Made by a program: the position numbers and the translations under genes. This document shows, piece after piece, positions 33,612-46,102 of a DNA stretch of 64,000 nucleotides; the stretch's first letter is position 1; each line of letters starts with the position of its first letter. Origin of the DNA: Paramecium tetraurelia (lineage: Eukaryota > Ciliophora > Oligohymenophorea > Peniculida > Parameciidae); assembly GCF_000165425.1 (NCBI RefSeq), contig NW_001798984.1, forward strand, positions 2,539 through 66,538. Direction: 5' to 3'. The notes beneath the pieces were generated by a model, which saw only the letters and a program-made list of their open reading frames with translations, searched no databases and was not told the origin of the DNA.

Positions 33612-35171
33612 TCACAAATCAGATTTGCTTTTGTTTTATTCTGTATGTGTAAGCTAAACATTTTGTTTAACAAAGGCATAAAGATTCTCCTTGCTAAATT
33701 CTTAATCAAAATTAACTGGATTAGATGTCACCTTTGGAATATATAATTTAAATCCTGGGTAGTTTTCAATCTTCACACTCTCCAAATCATTGTATGACAA
33801 ATCTATTTGAGCCAACACTAAATTCTCATTGCCCTTCAATTCCTTAGCCAAATCTTCAAATTCTGGTTCATAACTATAATGATAAAATCAATACGTTACC
33901 ATTTGCTACTGGAAGTTTGACAAAACTGAACTAAAGTATTCTTATTTGAATTCAGAACCAATTCATCAAAAGTATCTCCAACAACTTTGAGAACATTGGA
34001 TGTTTGAGTTGGTATAGGTTGAGATTTTTGTTTTCTTGCAATTTTTCCGTTGTTGGCCCCATGAACAAATCTCATCACATTCTCAACAGTGATTTGTCCA
34101 TCAAATTTATAGACTTCGTTGGTTGTCTTATAATAATACAAAGAAGGGAATGTGGGAGTATTAATAAACAATTGACCTGTGACTTGATTCAACATGTAAT
34201 TATCAGAGTAAACAGAAACTACAGTGATTCTTTTTTTGATGTTTGGAGCTATCAATTTTAGAACATCCTTGGTTTCTTAACTTTATTGACTCCAAAAAAG
34301 AATCAAAGCTGGTGTATTTTTATTAAATATGGATGCGTAGCTCTTGTTGTCTAATTCCTCAAATGATGGAGTTGAATTCTCATATAAGAAATTTGTTAAT
34401 TTTTCTAAGGTTATTGAATCTGTGAATTCCTTTCTTCTCTCCTCGAATGTTCTGAATAGGACTATTTATCCTTCATCTACATCGTATAATTTCTATAACA
34501 ATAGTTAACTATCTTACTCTGGCATATGCTGAAGTGGTATAACCAAATTTCAAATTGGGGAATATTTTAGCAGCCAATGAATAAATCTGTAATTCAGGTT
34601 GTTGAGAATCCTTAACGAAATATAATACACTCAAGGTATTATCACTTAAAAACTAAATTAAAGTTAGAATTTATTAATACCTTGTAAACATCATCAATTT
34701 CATCAACTCTCACTAATTTATCCTCAAGAGCTTGAGTTACAAAATTCATTAATCCACTAGCACTTCTATCTCCATTATAAGGTACTGCATGTCCTTTAAT
34801 TAGCAATATTATCGTTGGGAAACTCGATACTTTGTATCTATTTTCAAATTCAATTATTAAACCTGTTCATAGCTTATTTTTCTTGATCTCCACCATTTAG
34901 TTTGGCAACAATGAAAGATTGACCAGCTTCTTTCACTTGTGTAGCAAATTGAGAATACTCGGGGGCAAATTGTTTGCAATGGCCACACCTATAATGAGAG
35001 GTAAAATATCAATTTAAACCATGAAGCATAAAACTCGACTAATAAGTAATCATACTGCTTGATTGCAGCATTTATTGTATTATCATTAAGTACTAACACA
35101 TCTCCATCATATGGGAATGTGTATCCGAACACTGATAATCCAATGACACAAAGTATTAAAAACTTTAGCAT
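33612..35171 (-). CDS. Protein disulfide isomerase, ER
   Basis: Signal peptide MLKFLILCVIGLSVFGYTFP, then the first thioredoxin domain VLNDNTINAAIKQYDYLLVE, FYASW and, after an intron beginning in the ORF's tail at about 35012, the active site CGHCKQF. Middle domains (YPTFILLIKGHAVPYNGDR; TPTFPSLYYYKTTNEVYKFD) have no CxxC. The last domain has FCQTSSSKW where CGHC is expected, so only the first site is redox active. The C terminus is KSKSDL, a KDEL-type retrieval signal. About 480 aa, normal PDI length. Oxidises and isomerises disulfides in the ER lumen. Several short introns. Confidence 0.87.
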
Positions 35172-35242
35172 AATTAAATATAAGTTTTGTTTTTTCAGAT
35201 CTTAATTAAAATTAATTTATATTTCTATTATTTTACTTGACT

Positions 35243-35942
35243 ATGGCATACAAGCTTTTGATTATTATTTATCCAAAAGAGTTAGATATTTTGGACTTTC
35301 AGATTACTTTAGAAGGAAGCACTTTAATATAAGAGTTATATGTATTTGTTTTAGAAACATACCGTAATAAGTATGTTTGATGTCCATAATTTAGAATTCA
35401 TAATCAAATTTATACATAGTGGATATCAAAAGTTAACGGATTGGGAAAATTTGCTTATGTAGAAGGATAAACAATATCAAATATATTTGGGAGTATGTAG
35501 AATGGTCAACTTTCTATTTTTACAGAGCCAGATAAAGTTCCTAAAGATAGCGAATTGGATATTCTTTGTATTATCGCATCGTAATTATTAGAAACTGAAG
35601 ATGATAAACCAATCTGTGTAAGCTTTATGCTAATCGATGGATCAAATGGAGTGACGTCCTCATTAGAATACTAGTGTAAACCGAGTACTTTATTTTCCGA
35701 TGGAATAAATGCATTATTCAACTTTAAATCCTACACTCAGTAATATCCAATTTAACAAAAGAGGAACGGCTGATTTTCAATTTGAAAAAGATGGAAAATA
35801 ATTAATATTTGATTAGAAAACTACTTTTCGTTAATTAAATATAGTTTCTAACACAATTTTAAAAGTGAAAACGAGATGGACTGGAGGATGTTCCTGTGGT
35901 GATTAACTTAAATATTCAATATTTTAGAAATGTTTGCATTGA
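35243..35942 (+). CDS. Ubiquitin-fold protein with RWTGG, paralog of the 27.6-kb gene
   Basis: Starts MAYKLLIIIYPKELDILDFQ. The C-terminal unit reads FNKRGTADFQFEKDGKQLIF, DQKTTFRQLNIVSNTILKVK, TRWTGG and then a Cys-containing tail CSCGDQLKYSIF. The strand-helix-strand order and the terminal RWTGG match the second domain of the protein at 27571-28316, and RVLYFPMEQMH matches its EVYFPMIS segment. One clear 24-nt intron near 35368; another near 35652 would be only 16 nt and is doubtful. Function unknown; relation to ubiquitin-like proteins is inference. Confidence 0.62.
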
Positions 35943-36508
35943 AATGTTATATATTATAGCTTATGAATCATGTTAATAATTTTTAGTATGAGTAAAATTT
36001 GGGATTCTTTCCAAATTATCAAAAAAACCTATCTGATATCACTGATATACTTTCAATTATAAATCAATTTTATTATCAATGGGAATTTTCTCTAAGTGAT
36101 TGTTTGGTAATTAATATATATTTGCAGATTTACGCAGTCCTTTATTAGTTCTTTTTATAACTTATTAATGCATTTTTGATTTAGAGACACTACCTTCTCG
36201 TTAAATATTTCTCTTTTCATAATTATTATTATTAATTTGTATGATTTCCTGTTATTAACCAGATGAGTTAAATTATTTTTGTAATGCTTTTGAATTAACT
36301 ATTAATATTAAAATTAATATTGATAAGTCAATGGCTCGTTGCTACAATAGTGCTTAGAATATATAGTGTAATCATGAATATGAATTTAAAATTGAGTGGA
36401 GCATTCTTGTTTTTCTAAAAGGTTGTTTAAATAAGAATGATATTTATAAAGTCAAGTTTTTAAAAATAATATTAAGAGAATTCTAAATTTATATATATAA
36501 TTACTGTT
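35943..36508. other. Intergenic stretch, one weak small ORF
   Basis: AT-rich sequence between the ubiquitin-fold gene and the kinase gene. The minus strand at 36053-36220 encodes MKREIFNEKVVSLNQKCINK and about 35 more residues before TGA; composition is coding-like but it is too short to support alone. Nothing else seen. Confidence 0.4.
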
Positions 36509-38145
36509 ATGAAAAGTTTAAATTATCGATTTCCTCATTCAAGATAAGATTCTGGTTAAATGAACTTAACACGATCTCAATTGGGATAGGCCCAGTAAGT
36601 GACGAATGTACTAAATAAGTAAGAAAGTGATGTGAATGTTAAGCCGATAGAATGAATAAAATATTGATAGGTCACCAGCGCCGATGGTACACGGTTTGCA
36701 TAAATTGGCAGTACCATCAAGTTAACAATCATCAGCCAATCATTCAAAGAAATCGTCGATCTCTAAATAGCAATAGCCGAAACAGATATCATTTCTTAAC
36801 TACTTGATCTTGAAGGATAAATCGTAAATCGCTTAAGATGAAGAGAAAGAAAGTTGAATATAACATTTGAAATTAGATATAAACGAGCCTGTAGTATAAA
36901 AGAATATGTTTAATTTTCAATTTGTGATTGGAATAGGAGGTTTTGGAAAAGTTTGGAAGGTGGAGTACAAGAAGAATGGATAGATTTATGCAATGAAGGA
37001 GATGTCAAAAGCACTGTATTGATTACTTCATTATATTTAAGCATAATAGCCAAAAAGAGTGTGAATTCTGTGATGAATGAAAGAAACATCTTGAGCAATC
37101 TCAAGCATCCGTAAATAGTGCATTAAACATAGATTTTTAGTGAATATCTACTATGCATTTTAAGACAGAGAGAACCTATTCCTTGTTCTAGATTACATGT
37201 AAGGGGGAGATCTAAGATACCATATTGGAAAAATGAGAAGATTTACTGAAGATCAGACAAGTATTTGATTACAATATGCAGGATTCTTCATGGCTTGCAT
37301 CTTCTTGGGATTGGAATACATGCATTCCAAAAACAGTTTACATCGAGATATCAAACCAGAGAATTTAGTACTTGATAAACATGGTAGAATTCATCAACTA
37401 TATTGGTTAGGTTATGTCAGAATAACGGATTTGGGAATAGCTCGGAATCTAAGGCCTGAGAATTCATAGGATACTTCAGGCACTCCAGGTTATATGGGTA
37501 TGTTTGTAACCTTAAATTCGTAGCTCCAGAAGTGATGTGCAGATAAAATCATTCTTTCGCAGTGGATTATTTCGCTTTAGGAGTTATTGGATATGAATTT
37601 ATGCTGGGCAAGGTAATCTTTAATTGAAATAATCAGCGACCATATACTGGGAGAACGAGAAAAGATATCAGAGATTAAATTCTAGCCAAACAAGTTCAGA
37701 TTAAAAGATCAGAAATACCGGATAATTGGTCTCTAGAATCAGCAGATTTTATCAATAGAGTACATAATTACATTAAGTTGTTTTAGTTGATACAAAGAAA
37801 ACCAGCTAATCGATTGGGTTTCAATGGACCTCATGAATTAAGATAGCATTCGTGGTTCAAGAATTTTCCATGGTCTAAATTAATGAATAAAGAGTTAAAA
37901 TCACCTTACATTCCTAATGTATAAATCCGTTAAATTCAATTAGCAAAATGAAGATAATTTTGATGCTCGTTAGATATCTATGGAAGACGAAGAAAACAAT
38001 GAACTAATACAATAGCATTCAATCATGTTGAGAAGAAATTCTATTTAATGTAAATTTTGGGTCTATAAAAATTTAAGCCTAATTTTCTGGATATGAGATG
38101 GATAATTTTAGTGAGAAGCAAAACACATTGTTTAACAATTTTTGA
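36509..38145 (+). CDS. AGC-type protein kinase, STK32/YANK-like
   Basis: A basic, Ser/Gln-rich head precedes the kinase domain: FVIGIGGFGKVWKVEY (glycine loop), IYAMKEMSKAL (catalytic Lys), HPFLVNIYYAFQDRENLFLV, QGGDLRYHIGKMRRF, LHRDIKPENLVLD, VRITDLGIARN, TSGTPGYMAPEVM and RLGFNGPHELRQHSWF. The FLVNxxYxFQD..GGDLRYH wording is close to STK32 (YANK) kinases; that group has a divergent DFG (DFNIA), and here it is DLG. The C-terminal tail is acidic with MLRRNS, a possible phosphosite. About ten introns of 21-33 nt; the 5' exon joins are the least certain. Cytosolic or membrane-associated Ser/Thr kinase. Confidence 0.82.
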
Positions 38146-38297
38146 TAGTTATTAAAATCATTAATTTTAAGATTGTAAATTACATTTTAATTTCTAATCC
38201 TACGTGGAAAACTTTAAATTCATCATTCTGAAACTTCCTGATCAAATATGATTTACTTATAGAATTGACTAATTTAAAAAATAATTTATATATACTA

Positions 38298-41200
38298 ATG
38301 TCATTAAGTTTAAGTGATTTGACTAATCAATCATTAGACAAGATCAAAAAGACAATTACTAAAAAATAGTTTGAATTGAAAAAAGCAATAGAAGAAACTT
38401 TATGTAACATATTATTTCAATTTAAAGAGCTCAAAGATTACTTAGATGCTAATCACTTAATAAAAGTGTATTAATAGTGCATAGAATCAAAACAGGTTAA
38501 ACTGATAGAACTAGCCTTGTTTGATATAAAGGTATGAAATTTCCTAATGATAGAATCTAGTTGAACAAGGTTTATTTGCAGGAGATCAAATGATTGGGGA
38601 TAAAAAAGCCATTGATGTAATTTTGGAAATTGTGTTATCCTGCCAATAAGAGAAGGAGGAAACACTGTAAATTCACATGATCAAAGCCATTCAAACTATT
38701 ATGACTAATAGGAAACACCATATTCATGGACAACTAACCACTTAGGTATTTTAATTACTCATCAATTTGCATTCAGGTAGTCAACATATTCAATATAATA
38801 GTCTCTAAATTTGTTGTAATTGTCAATGCAAGTAAGGAGGCATGTCAGAAAATAGTAAGTACTTATTTTTAAAGATTGGAAGACTTTGGTATTTTAACAG
38901 AAACTGAGTATCAACAAGTAATTTAAAAGTACGAAAATCAAGGATAATTGGTTTTGGGTAAATGTGGAGCAATAGTGAATGCTGAGCAATATATGCGATC
39001 ATTGATGACTTCATTAGTTGATGAGGTCTAGATCTATAGTGAGAGAAGATAAATATATGATAGACAAATAGAAGATCTAAATTAAATCAAAGTTATAGAT
39101 TTAAATCTGCAAGAACCTAATTTACGTAATGTAACAGTTGATAAAAACTTGATCTAAGTTTATGTGACCAATGAATAGAATATTAAAAATGGAAAATTTG
39201 GATGGTGTGTTGTCTGCAGAAAGTAAGCATCACAATATTGTAAGGATTCCAAAGTACCTATTTGTAGCAAAGAGTGTAAGGTTGTACATCTTAATTCGAT
39301 GAACAATTTCTCATAATGCTATCAACATTCAAACAATAGTGAGTTCTATTTTAAAGATGCCCTAGAGATATTGGAAATGCTATGTCAATTAAGTTAAAAA
39401 GATAGTGCTAATCCTTAATAAAATCAAACGGTTACTAAATGCAAGATCCTTTCTCTAGAATTAATCTATGAAGCTTTGGCTCAAAGTAATATCATATTAC
39501 AGAATAAACAAAAATTCATTTAAGTAATAAAAGAACAATTATTGGAATCTCTTTTGAAAAATTCTCTATCTTCAGAGAAATAATTACTAATATCTACTAT
39601 GAATATCTTTATCTTATTGATTTGGAAAGTCAGAAGTCATCTCAAAAAGGAATTAGAAGCTTTAATTGAAAACGTTTATTTTAAGTTTTTAGACAGTAGC
39701 AATAGCTCCTTTGATCATAAATAATATACTCTTAAAGTATTTAATAAAATAATGACCAAACCCAGAATCGTCATTGAAATCTTTGTTAATTACGATTGTT
39801 CTTTAGGATAAAATAATCTACTAAAAAAGATCCTAGACATGTAGTGCAGAATCATCTAAGGCAGATTCAGTAAATAAGAGTTTCAAGCCTCCATTACTCA
39901 AAATTAAGAGACCTATCTTAAATCCTTATGTCAAGACAACTATTATGGATTTATTAAATGCCTTAGAGAATTTTGTGAATAGAATGAAGACCCATAAAAT
40001 ATCATATAGGTCTAATAATTTGATGACTAGGAAGACACTACCATTCAATCCTAACAATTATCACAAGATCCAATCGAGAAATAAAAATAGATGAAATTAG
40101 AAATGAATAAAGCTGTTTAGAAATTCAATTTCAAACCTGAACACTGTATCAAGCATTTGATTGCTTGTTAGTTTATGGCGATAAGAGATCCTAAATTATT
40201 TGCCTAATTTCTATGGGAAAATCGAGATTTAAACAAAGACAAATTAGGAGAACTATTTGGTAGTTCAACAGAATTCAATTAATAAGTCTTCTAATAATAC
40301 ATAGATTTTATGAACTTTAAGGATTTGCAAGTAGATGAAGGCTTAAGATATATGCTTGAATTCTTTACATTGCCAGGAGAATCTTAATAAATAGATAGAA
40401 TTATGGAAAAATTTGCATCTAAATACTGCATTGATAATCCTGGGATCTATAAATCAGCTGAAGCTGCTTATACGCTATCCTATCTATTAATGATGTTATA
40501 AACAGATTTGCACAATGAAAAAAACTTAGAGAAAATGACAGTTCCTTAATTCTTTAATTTAGCCAAAGGTATTAATGATGGTGAAAATCTTCCATAAGAT
40601 TTATTGCTTGGGCTTTACCAAAGAATCTAAAAGACTCCTCTTGCATTGCATGCTAAAGAGTAAGCTAAAAGAGCACTTGAGTAAGCTAACTAAGTGGATT
40701 AAAGAAGGAAACATGCAATGTTAGCCAAAGAGACTGAGGAGTCTCTAAAAAGATGGTTTAAGGAACACCCTAATTAAGATGCTTATTTCTATGCTAATTC
40801 TATAGATCATGTCAAATCCCTATTACAATAAACTTGGAGTGCTATTTTCGCCTCAATTAGTGTATTCCTAGAATAAGCTGAAGATAAGTTATAGATAGCC
40901 TTATGTTTTGAGACTATTCAATCCTGTATCTATTTGATGGGTAGATTTGATTTAGATGAAGAAAAGGATACCTTTATCAGTTTTTTATAGAGATACTGTA
41001 CTGGTATTCCAAATACATATCGATAAACAGTGGGAGTTTAGGCATTAATAAGAGCGACAATCTAATCTGGTTAATATTTAAGGAAAAGTTGGAAAGTAGC
41101 ATTGCAATTAGTTTCAAGGTTAGAAATCATGCATCAAGCTGTGAGGAAAATAAAGGTAGATTCTCCTTAGAAGGAAAGTTATAATCAAGAGGATATTCAA

Positions 41201-43242
41201 AATATCGAAAGATTGTTTTAACTTATCTCCTATGATTAAATTGATAAGATATTCAATATGTCAATTAATTTAGATTCAAATTCCATTTTGGAATTCATTA
41301 GAGCCTTATGTGAGTTATCAAAGGAGGAGATCAAATAAAACAGAACATTCCTGTTGAGTAGATTGATTGAAGTTGCTGATTTTAACATGGATAGAATTAA
41401 GATTGTATGGTCAAGAATGTGGGAAATAATGAGGGAACACTTTCTGGAAGTAGGATGTCATCAGAATGTTGATTTAGCAATTTATGCTATAGATTAATTA
41501 AAGTAATTAAGTTGCAAGTTTTTACAACAACCTGAATTAGCTAATTATCATTTCTAAAAAGAGTTTCTCATGCCTTTTGAATAGATATTCAGTCACAGTC
41601 AAGCGCAATCTCAATATAAAATTTAGTTAAGGGAATACTTGTTATCTTGTATGTGTATGATAACTAATGTGTGTTTTAATTCACTTAAAAGTGGTTGGAA
41701 AATCATAATGAGTATTGTAAATTAAGCACTCCAAGAGGATTAATAGTAGCTAGTAAGATTGTGTGTACAGATTACAGATAAAATTATGGAAGATGTAAAT
41801 AATCAATAGGTTAACCAAGAAATCTATATGGAACTAATTTAAGCATTAATAAAATTGACCAAGAACAAAGAAATTCATATAGTTGAGAATGCTATCAAAT
41901 AATTGAAGACATTAGTTGATCACATAGTATTGATAAAAAATAATGACAATAAATTTTTGGATTCATTGTGGATTCCTGTTTTGTCATCATTATCTATCTT
42001 ATACAGCGATGAGAGAGCAGATGTTTAATAATTAAGTGTTCAAACACTCTTTGATTTGCTTTAAAAACATGGATCTTATTAAACAATAGAATTCTGGAAG
42101 ATGATATTGAGGGGAGTAATAAGACCATTATTTGAGGAAATCCAATTTTCCAAATTAAAACTCAAAAAAAAATAGTAATCCAAGAAATCTATAGCATCAA
42201 CTTGCAAAATGACATTTTAATTGTTTACAGATTTAGTGATTTCACGAATTCAATAGATTTACCCTTGCATTAATGATTTAATAGACATATTAGTATAACT
42301 TGTCTTGTAGACTCAAGATGTAAATATATTTAATTATTAATTTAGTATATCTCTATTTTATGTCTTTAATCACTAAAGAAAATAATTTAGAATGTAGGTC
42401 AATCTTTAACAGAAGATAATTGGAATGTGTTAATAGAATAAATTCAACATTTATTGTAATAATGCTCTCCAACCGAATTATTAGAAGCATTTAATTTGGA
42501 TGAAGACTTTTAGAAACCTTTGGATGAATTATTAAAGGAAGAGATTAGACCCAAAAAGTTTAGTCTTAAAATAAATGCCACAGAATGTTTATCAAAACAA
42601 TCCATCTAAGAAAGATGTTTGGAGATTTTAGAAGTATAAGTGACATAATTTTAAAATCATATTACTTAACAAAATAAATAATAGATTTTGCAATTGTTTC
42701 AGGAATAATATTAAAAATGTAGAAGATTTAACACTAGTTTATATATGAGATATTTCTTGGAACAATGGGGAGTTTAATGGAATTTTGTATAAGGAAGTTC
42801 ATAAGAATTTGATGATTTGGAGAATACTTACACAACTCAAAACAAACAATTGAGTTTTATAAATATTGAGTTACTAGCAGCTAAGGTCCTTATTACTTTT
42901 AGTAATGATCCTTTCTCTTTTGTAGAATAATTAATCTCAAGATTTCTTGATGCTTATAATGGGTTTTCAAAACCATTACATCGTTAAGACACTTTGAATG
43001 GCAATATAGAACAATTAAGACACCTTGAATCTTAGATTGTCATCAGTAGATTACAATTATTGTTTATGGAAAATGTATTCCCTTGGTTAAAGCAGAATTT
43101 GAAATCAAAAGTTGTAAACAAGTGGCTGATTTAATTACTAAAGGCTGGGTTAAATGTTCCAGGGGTTGAGAATAAGGAATACAATAAAATTTTGGTAAAT
43201 TTATTGGAGGAAATTATAAATTAAGAGAACAATGTATTTTGA
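38298..43242 (+). CDS. Sec7-domain Arf guanine-nucleotide exchange factor, BIG type
   Basis: About 1,600 aa. Conserved N-terminal DCB/HUS-type helices ([18 protein letters not shown]-like region near 38950; [16 protein letters not shown] near 39470). The Sec7 domain lies at about 40080-40720: [20 protein letters not shown], then [20 protein letters not shown] with the catalytic glutamic finger Glu, and [20 protein letters not shown]. Long HDS-type helical repeats follow to the end. Size and layout match BIG1/2-Sec7p, which activates Arf at the trans-Golgi/endosome. Few introns (about 38531-38559 and 38747-38777 among them). Domain intact. Confidence 0.88.
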
Positions 43243-43496
43243 TTCTGTTATATCTAATTTATTATTATTATTAAAATGTCATTTTTTCATAAAAAAGGAA
43301 CTCAAACTTTTGATTAAACCACTTTGTTATTCTTATTATGCTGGTTAATTTTCTTATTTCCTAGTTTGTTATTATTAAGAATGAAGATACCTATGAAAAT
43401 TATCCATAATCATATTACTTTATTGCTCTTAATATAGATTTGTATTCTGTAGATTAATACACTTCGGAAATCTTTTAATTAGATAATTTATATGTT

Positions 43497-44176
43497 AACT
43501 AAAAATGATCCTCCTTAGTTTTATCAGGCACCAAATCTGTGATGTCTGACACATTTATGGTTACTCTATCCTTTGTATTTTCGATCTCGATCACGAATTG
43601 TTCGAATATATTCTTTCTAATTAAAATCTATCTATAAGCATAAAATTAAATACTAAACAAGGAAGATTCATCAGTCCAACCTTTTAGACTCGAAATTGTT
43701 GTATTTGATCTCCAACAGGTTTCGCCTGAACAGGTGTTGGTGCCGCTGGTTAAGGAGCGGGTTTACTTTATTCTTATATAAGGGTCTATTGCAATTCTTT
43801 GTAGTCAATCTATAATTGTCTATACATTTTTTCTTTTTGGCTTAATTCCATTTCTTTTTATTGAATTTTTTGATCATAAGCATCAATTTGATGTTTTAAG
43901 GTTTTCCTTAATTGTTCTTTCTCTCTTTGGAAATAAATTGAAATTGTACTCATTAAGTTTCTTCACTTAAGCAGTCAAATCCTAAAGATCTCTTTTGCTT
44001 TAGTCTCTGCTAATATTAACTCTTGGTGTTGATTATTTGAATGTGTTGAAAAAGCTGCTTTAATCATTTATTCTAGAACATTCATTTCTTAAAGTTTCTC
44101 TATTATGCAATTAAGCCTAGAGCACCTTAATCTATTCAACAAGCAGCTGATTTTCTTTTTGCAGATCATTTTCCAT
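43497..44176 (-). CDS. Coiled-coil protein with beta-rich C-terminal domain
   Basis: Starts MENDLQKENQLLVEQIKVLQ, a clear coiled coil, continued after a 25-nt intron by EKEQLRKTLKHQIDAYDQKI. A Pro/Ala linker (SKPAPQPAAPTPVQAKP) leads to VQKVGLMNLPCL and, after a 26-nt intron, KNIFEQFVIEIENTKDRV and INVSDITDLVPDKTKEDHF, probably beta strands, C2-like at most. The true stop was not found: the frame stays open past the marked end toward the convergent Sec7 gene. Function unknown. Confidence 0.5.
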
Positions 44177-44696
44177 CTTATAAAATTTTATATAAAAATG
44201 ATAAATAATGCATTCAAAGCGATAACTCTCTGAGCTCATTAGAACAATTTAATTCTTAATAATAATATTCTCTAATCGTAATCATCATGACAGAGAATAA
44301 CGTTATCATAACATCATATTGCTGTAATAAAATGTTATTTAGTTAAAATCCTAAAATTTTAGCATTCTATGCATTTAGATGCCTACTATTTTGCTTCTAA
44401 GTATTCACAATATTTCATTCACTCAATAATTTTCCTCCCTATATAACCTAGTTAATAGTGTTTCCAACTATTTATGATGATCTGGCCTCTAATCTAACTT
44501 TTGACTGAAATAATGTTAGATTTATAAATAAAAGTAACTATGAATTCTTTTTATTTATATTTTTCAATAGAGCAATAAGCCATCTGGAATTGAGGAATGG
44601 CTATCCTAATTCAGTTAAAGATAATTTAGATAATAAAATACTCATCTTCTTGCATAGTGTATTTATAAAATTAAATTGTATTAAATTCATTATTAT
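44177..44696. other. Intergenic region
   Basis: AT-rich spacer between the coiled-coil gene and the 3' end of the AGC kinase gene. Short open frames exist on both strands but none has coding-like composition or a plausible start and stop. Confidence 0.5.
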
Positions 44697-45745
44697 TAAG
44701 AATTGTTACCAAAAAAGCCTGGAATCTTATTATCCTTATCTGATCCATCAATTGCATCTCCAGATTGTTCTGATTAGGTAAACCCCTATTTGTCAAGATA
44801 AAATCTTTTACAGGATCGAAACGCCAGATATCTTCATATTGAATTATTGGTAAAAAGGGAGAAGCAACCTTGTAAGATAAATACGATTCCCAATCTTTAA
44901 CATTTTAAAAGAATGGAAATTCTTTGATTTCCACTAAAGAGGGTCTTTAATTTGGATCCTTTTGCAATAACCTTATAATCAAATCCTTAAGTTCATCAGA
45001 TATTGGAAAGTTGAACTTAGGTTGTGTTGTCTTAATTAAACTAATCAATTTATCTCTCTATTCTGACATGAAAGGTGGACACTCGGCAATTAATTCATAT
45101 AATAAACATCCCAAGGACCAACAATCTACTTTATAATCATAGCCATCTCCAATTTGATTAAGAATCTCAGGAGCCAGATATTCAAGTGTTCCTTATACTT
45201 ATTCAGTCATTTCTTATTGCAATATTTTGGAAAGACCAAAATCTGTTAATTTTATATAACCTTTTTCATCGATGAGTATATTTTTAGGTTTTAGACTATG
45301 CATCATTATTATAAATACTCCCTATAAATTATTTTTTAAGTATGTAGAAATTATAATGCATGAATTATTAGGATTGCATAAAATTATATGTGTTTTTCTT
45401 TGAACTTCCCCTTTGCTTTAAATAAACTAAATAAATCCCCTCCTACACAGTATTCTGACACAAAGTAAAAATGATTTACCTATTCAAATTAATATTAGGG
45501 GTAAACGATAAACTGATGCTTTTCTTAATTAAGAATAGTTTTTTCCATCATAACATATTACTCGTACTAATATTGTATTTCAATTATTATACGGCTTATT
45601 TCTTTTAATCAATTTATTTTTTCTTTAACTTTTTTATAGCATAAAATTTGTTAGTATCCTTCTTTTTAGCCAAATAGACTTTTGCATAGGTTCCTTTGCT
45701 AATTAATCGAAACAAAAAGAATTAATCTATATCCGCTTGCATCAT
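44697..45745 (-). CDS. AGC-family protein kinase
   Basis: Starts [20 protein letters not shown]. Kinase landmarks: [15 protein letters not shown] (loop), [11 protein letters not shown] (Lys), [84 protein letters not shown] and FPFFQNVKDW place it with PKA/PKG/S6K-like AGC kinases. The catalytic loop has KPKN rather than KPEN. Introns of 26 and 23 nt in the N-terminal half, and one of 26 nt before the tail, give the C terminus [14 protein letters not shown]. About 325 aa, so it is a catalytic domain with almost no regulatory part. The first Gly-loop residue context is weak but complete. Confidence 0.85.
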
Positions 45746-46102
45746 TCTTATAAATTATTTGATATTATTATATTTAATTATTTTAGTATTATTATGAATG
45801 GAAGAAGGATATTATTCAAAGAGTTTTTGAGTTTCTATAAATTATTATAAAGTTTGTAGGTGAATTATATGAATTTCATATTTTATTTGACACCATTTTT
45901 TTAATCTATTTTTTATATTAAAATGTCATTGTATTTCACTTACTTGATAATAATAAAGGTTAAGTTAGTATCATAATTTAATTTGGTATTTATTCAAAAA
46001 TAAATAAATTGTATTTCAGTTTTTTGTAGTTTTGAAGTTCGTTAATAGCTAGGGCTATTTTTATAAATATTGTTATAAAATAGTTTGGAAATCCAATTAA
46101 GA
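45746..46102. other. Divergent intergenic region between AGC kinase and ArfGAP genes
   Basis: AT-rich spacer between two divergent starts. No gene seen; presumably carries both promoters. Confidence 0.5.

Noticed and set aside
34004-34261. Plus-strand ORF inside PDI gene
   Set aside because: Antisense shadow of a PDI thioredoxin domain.
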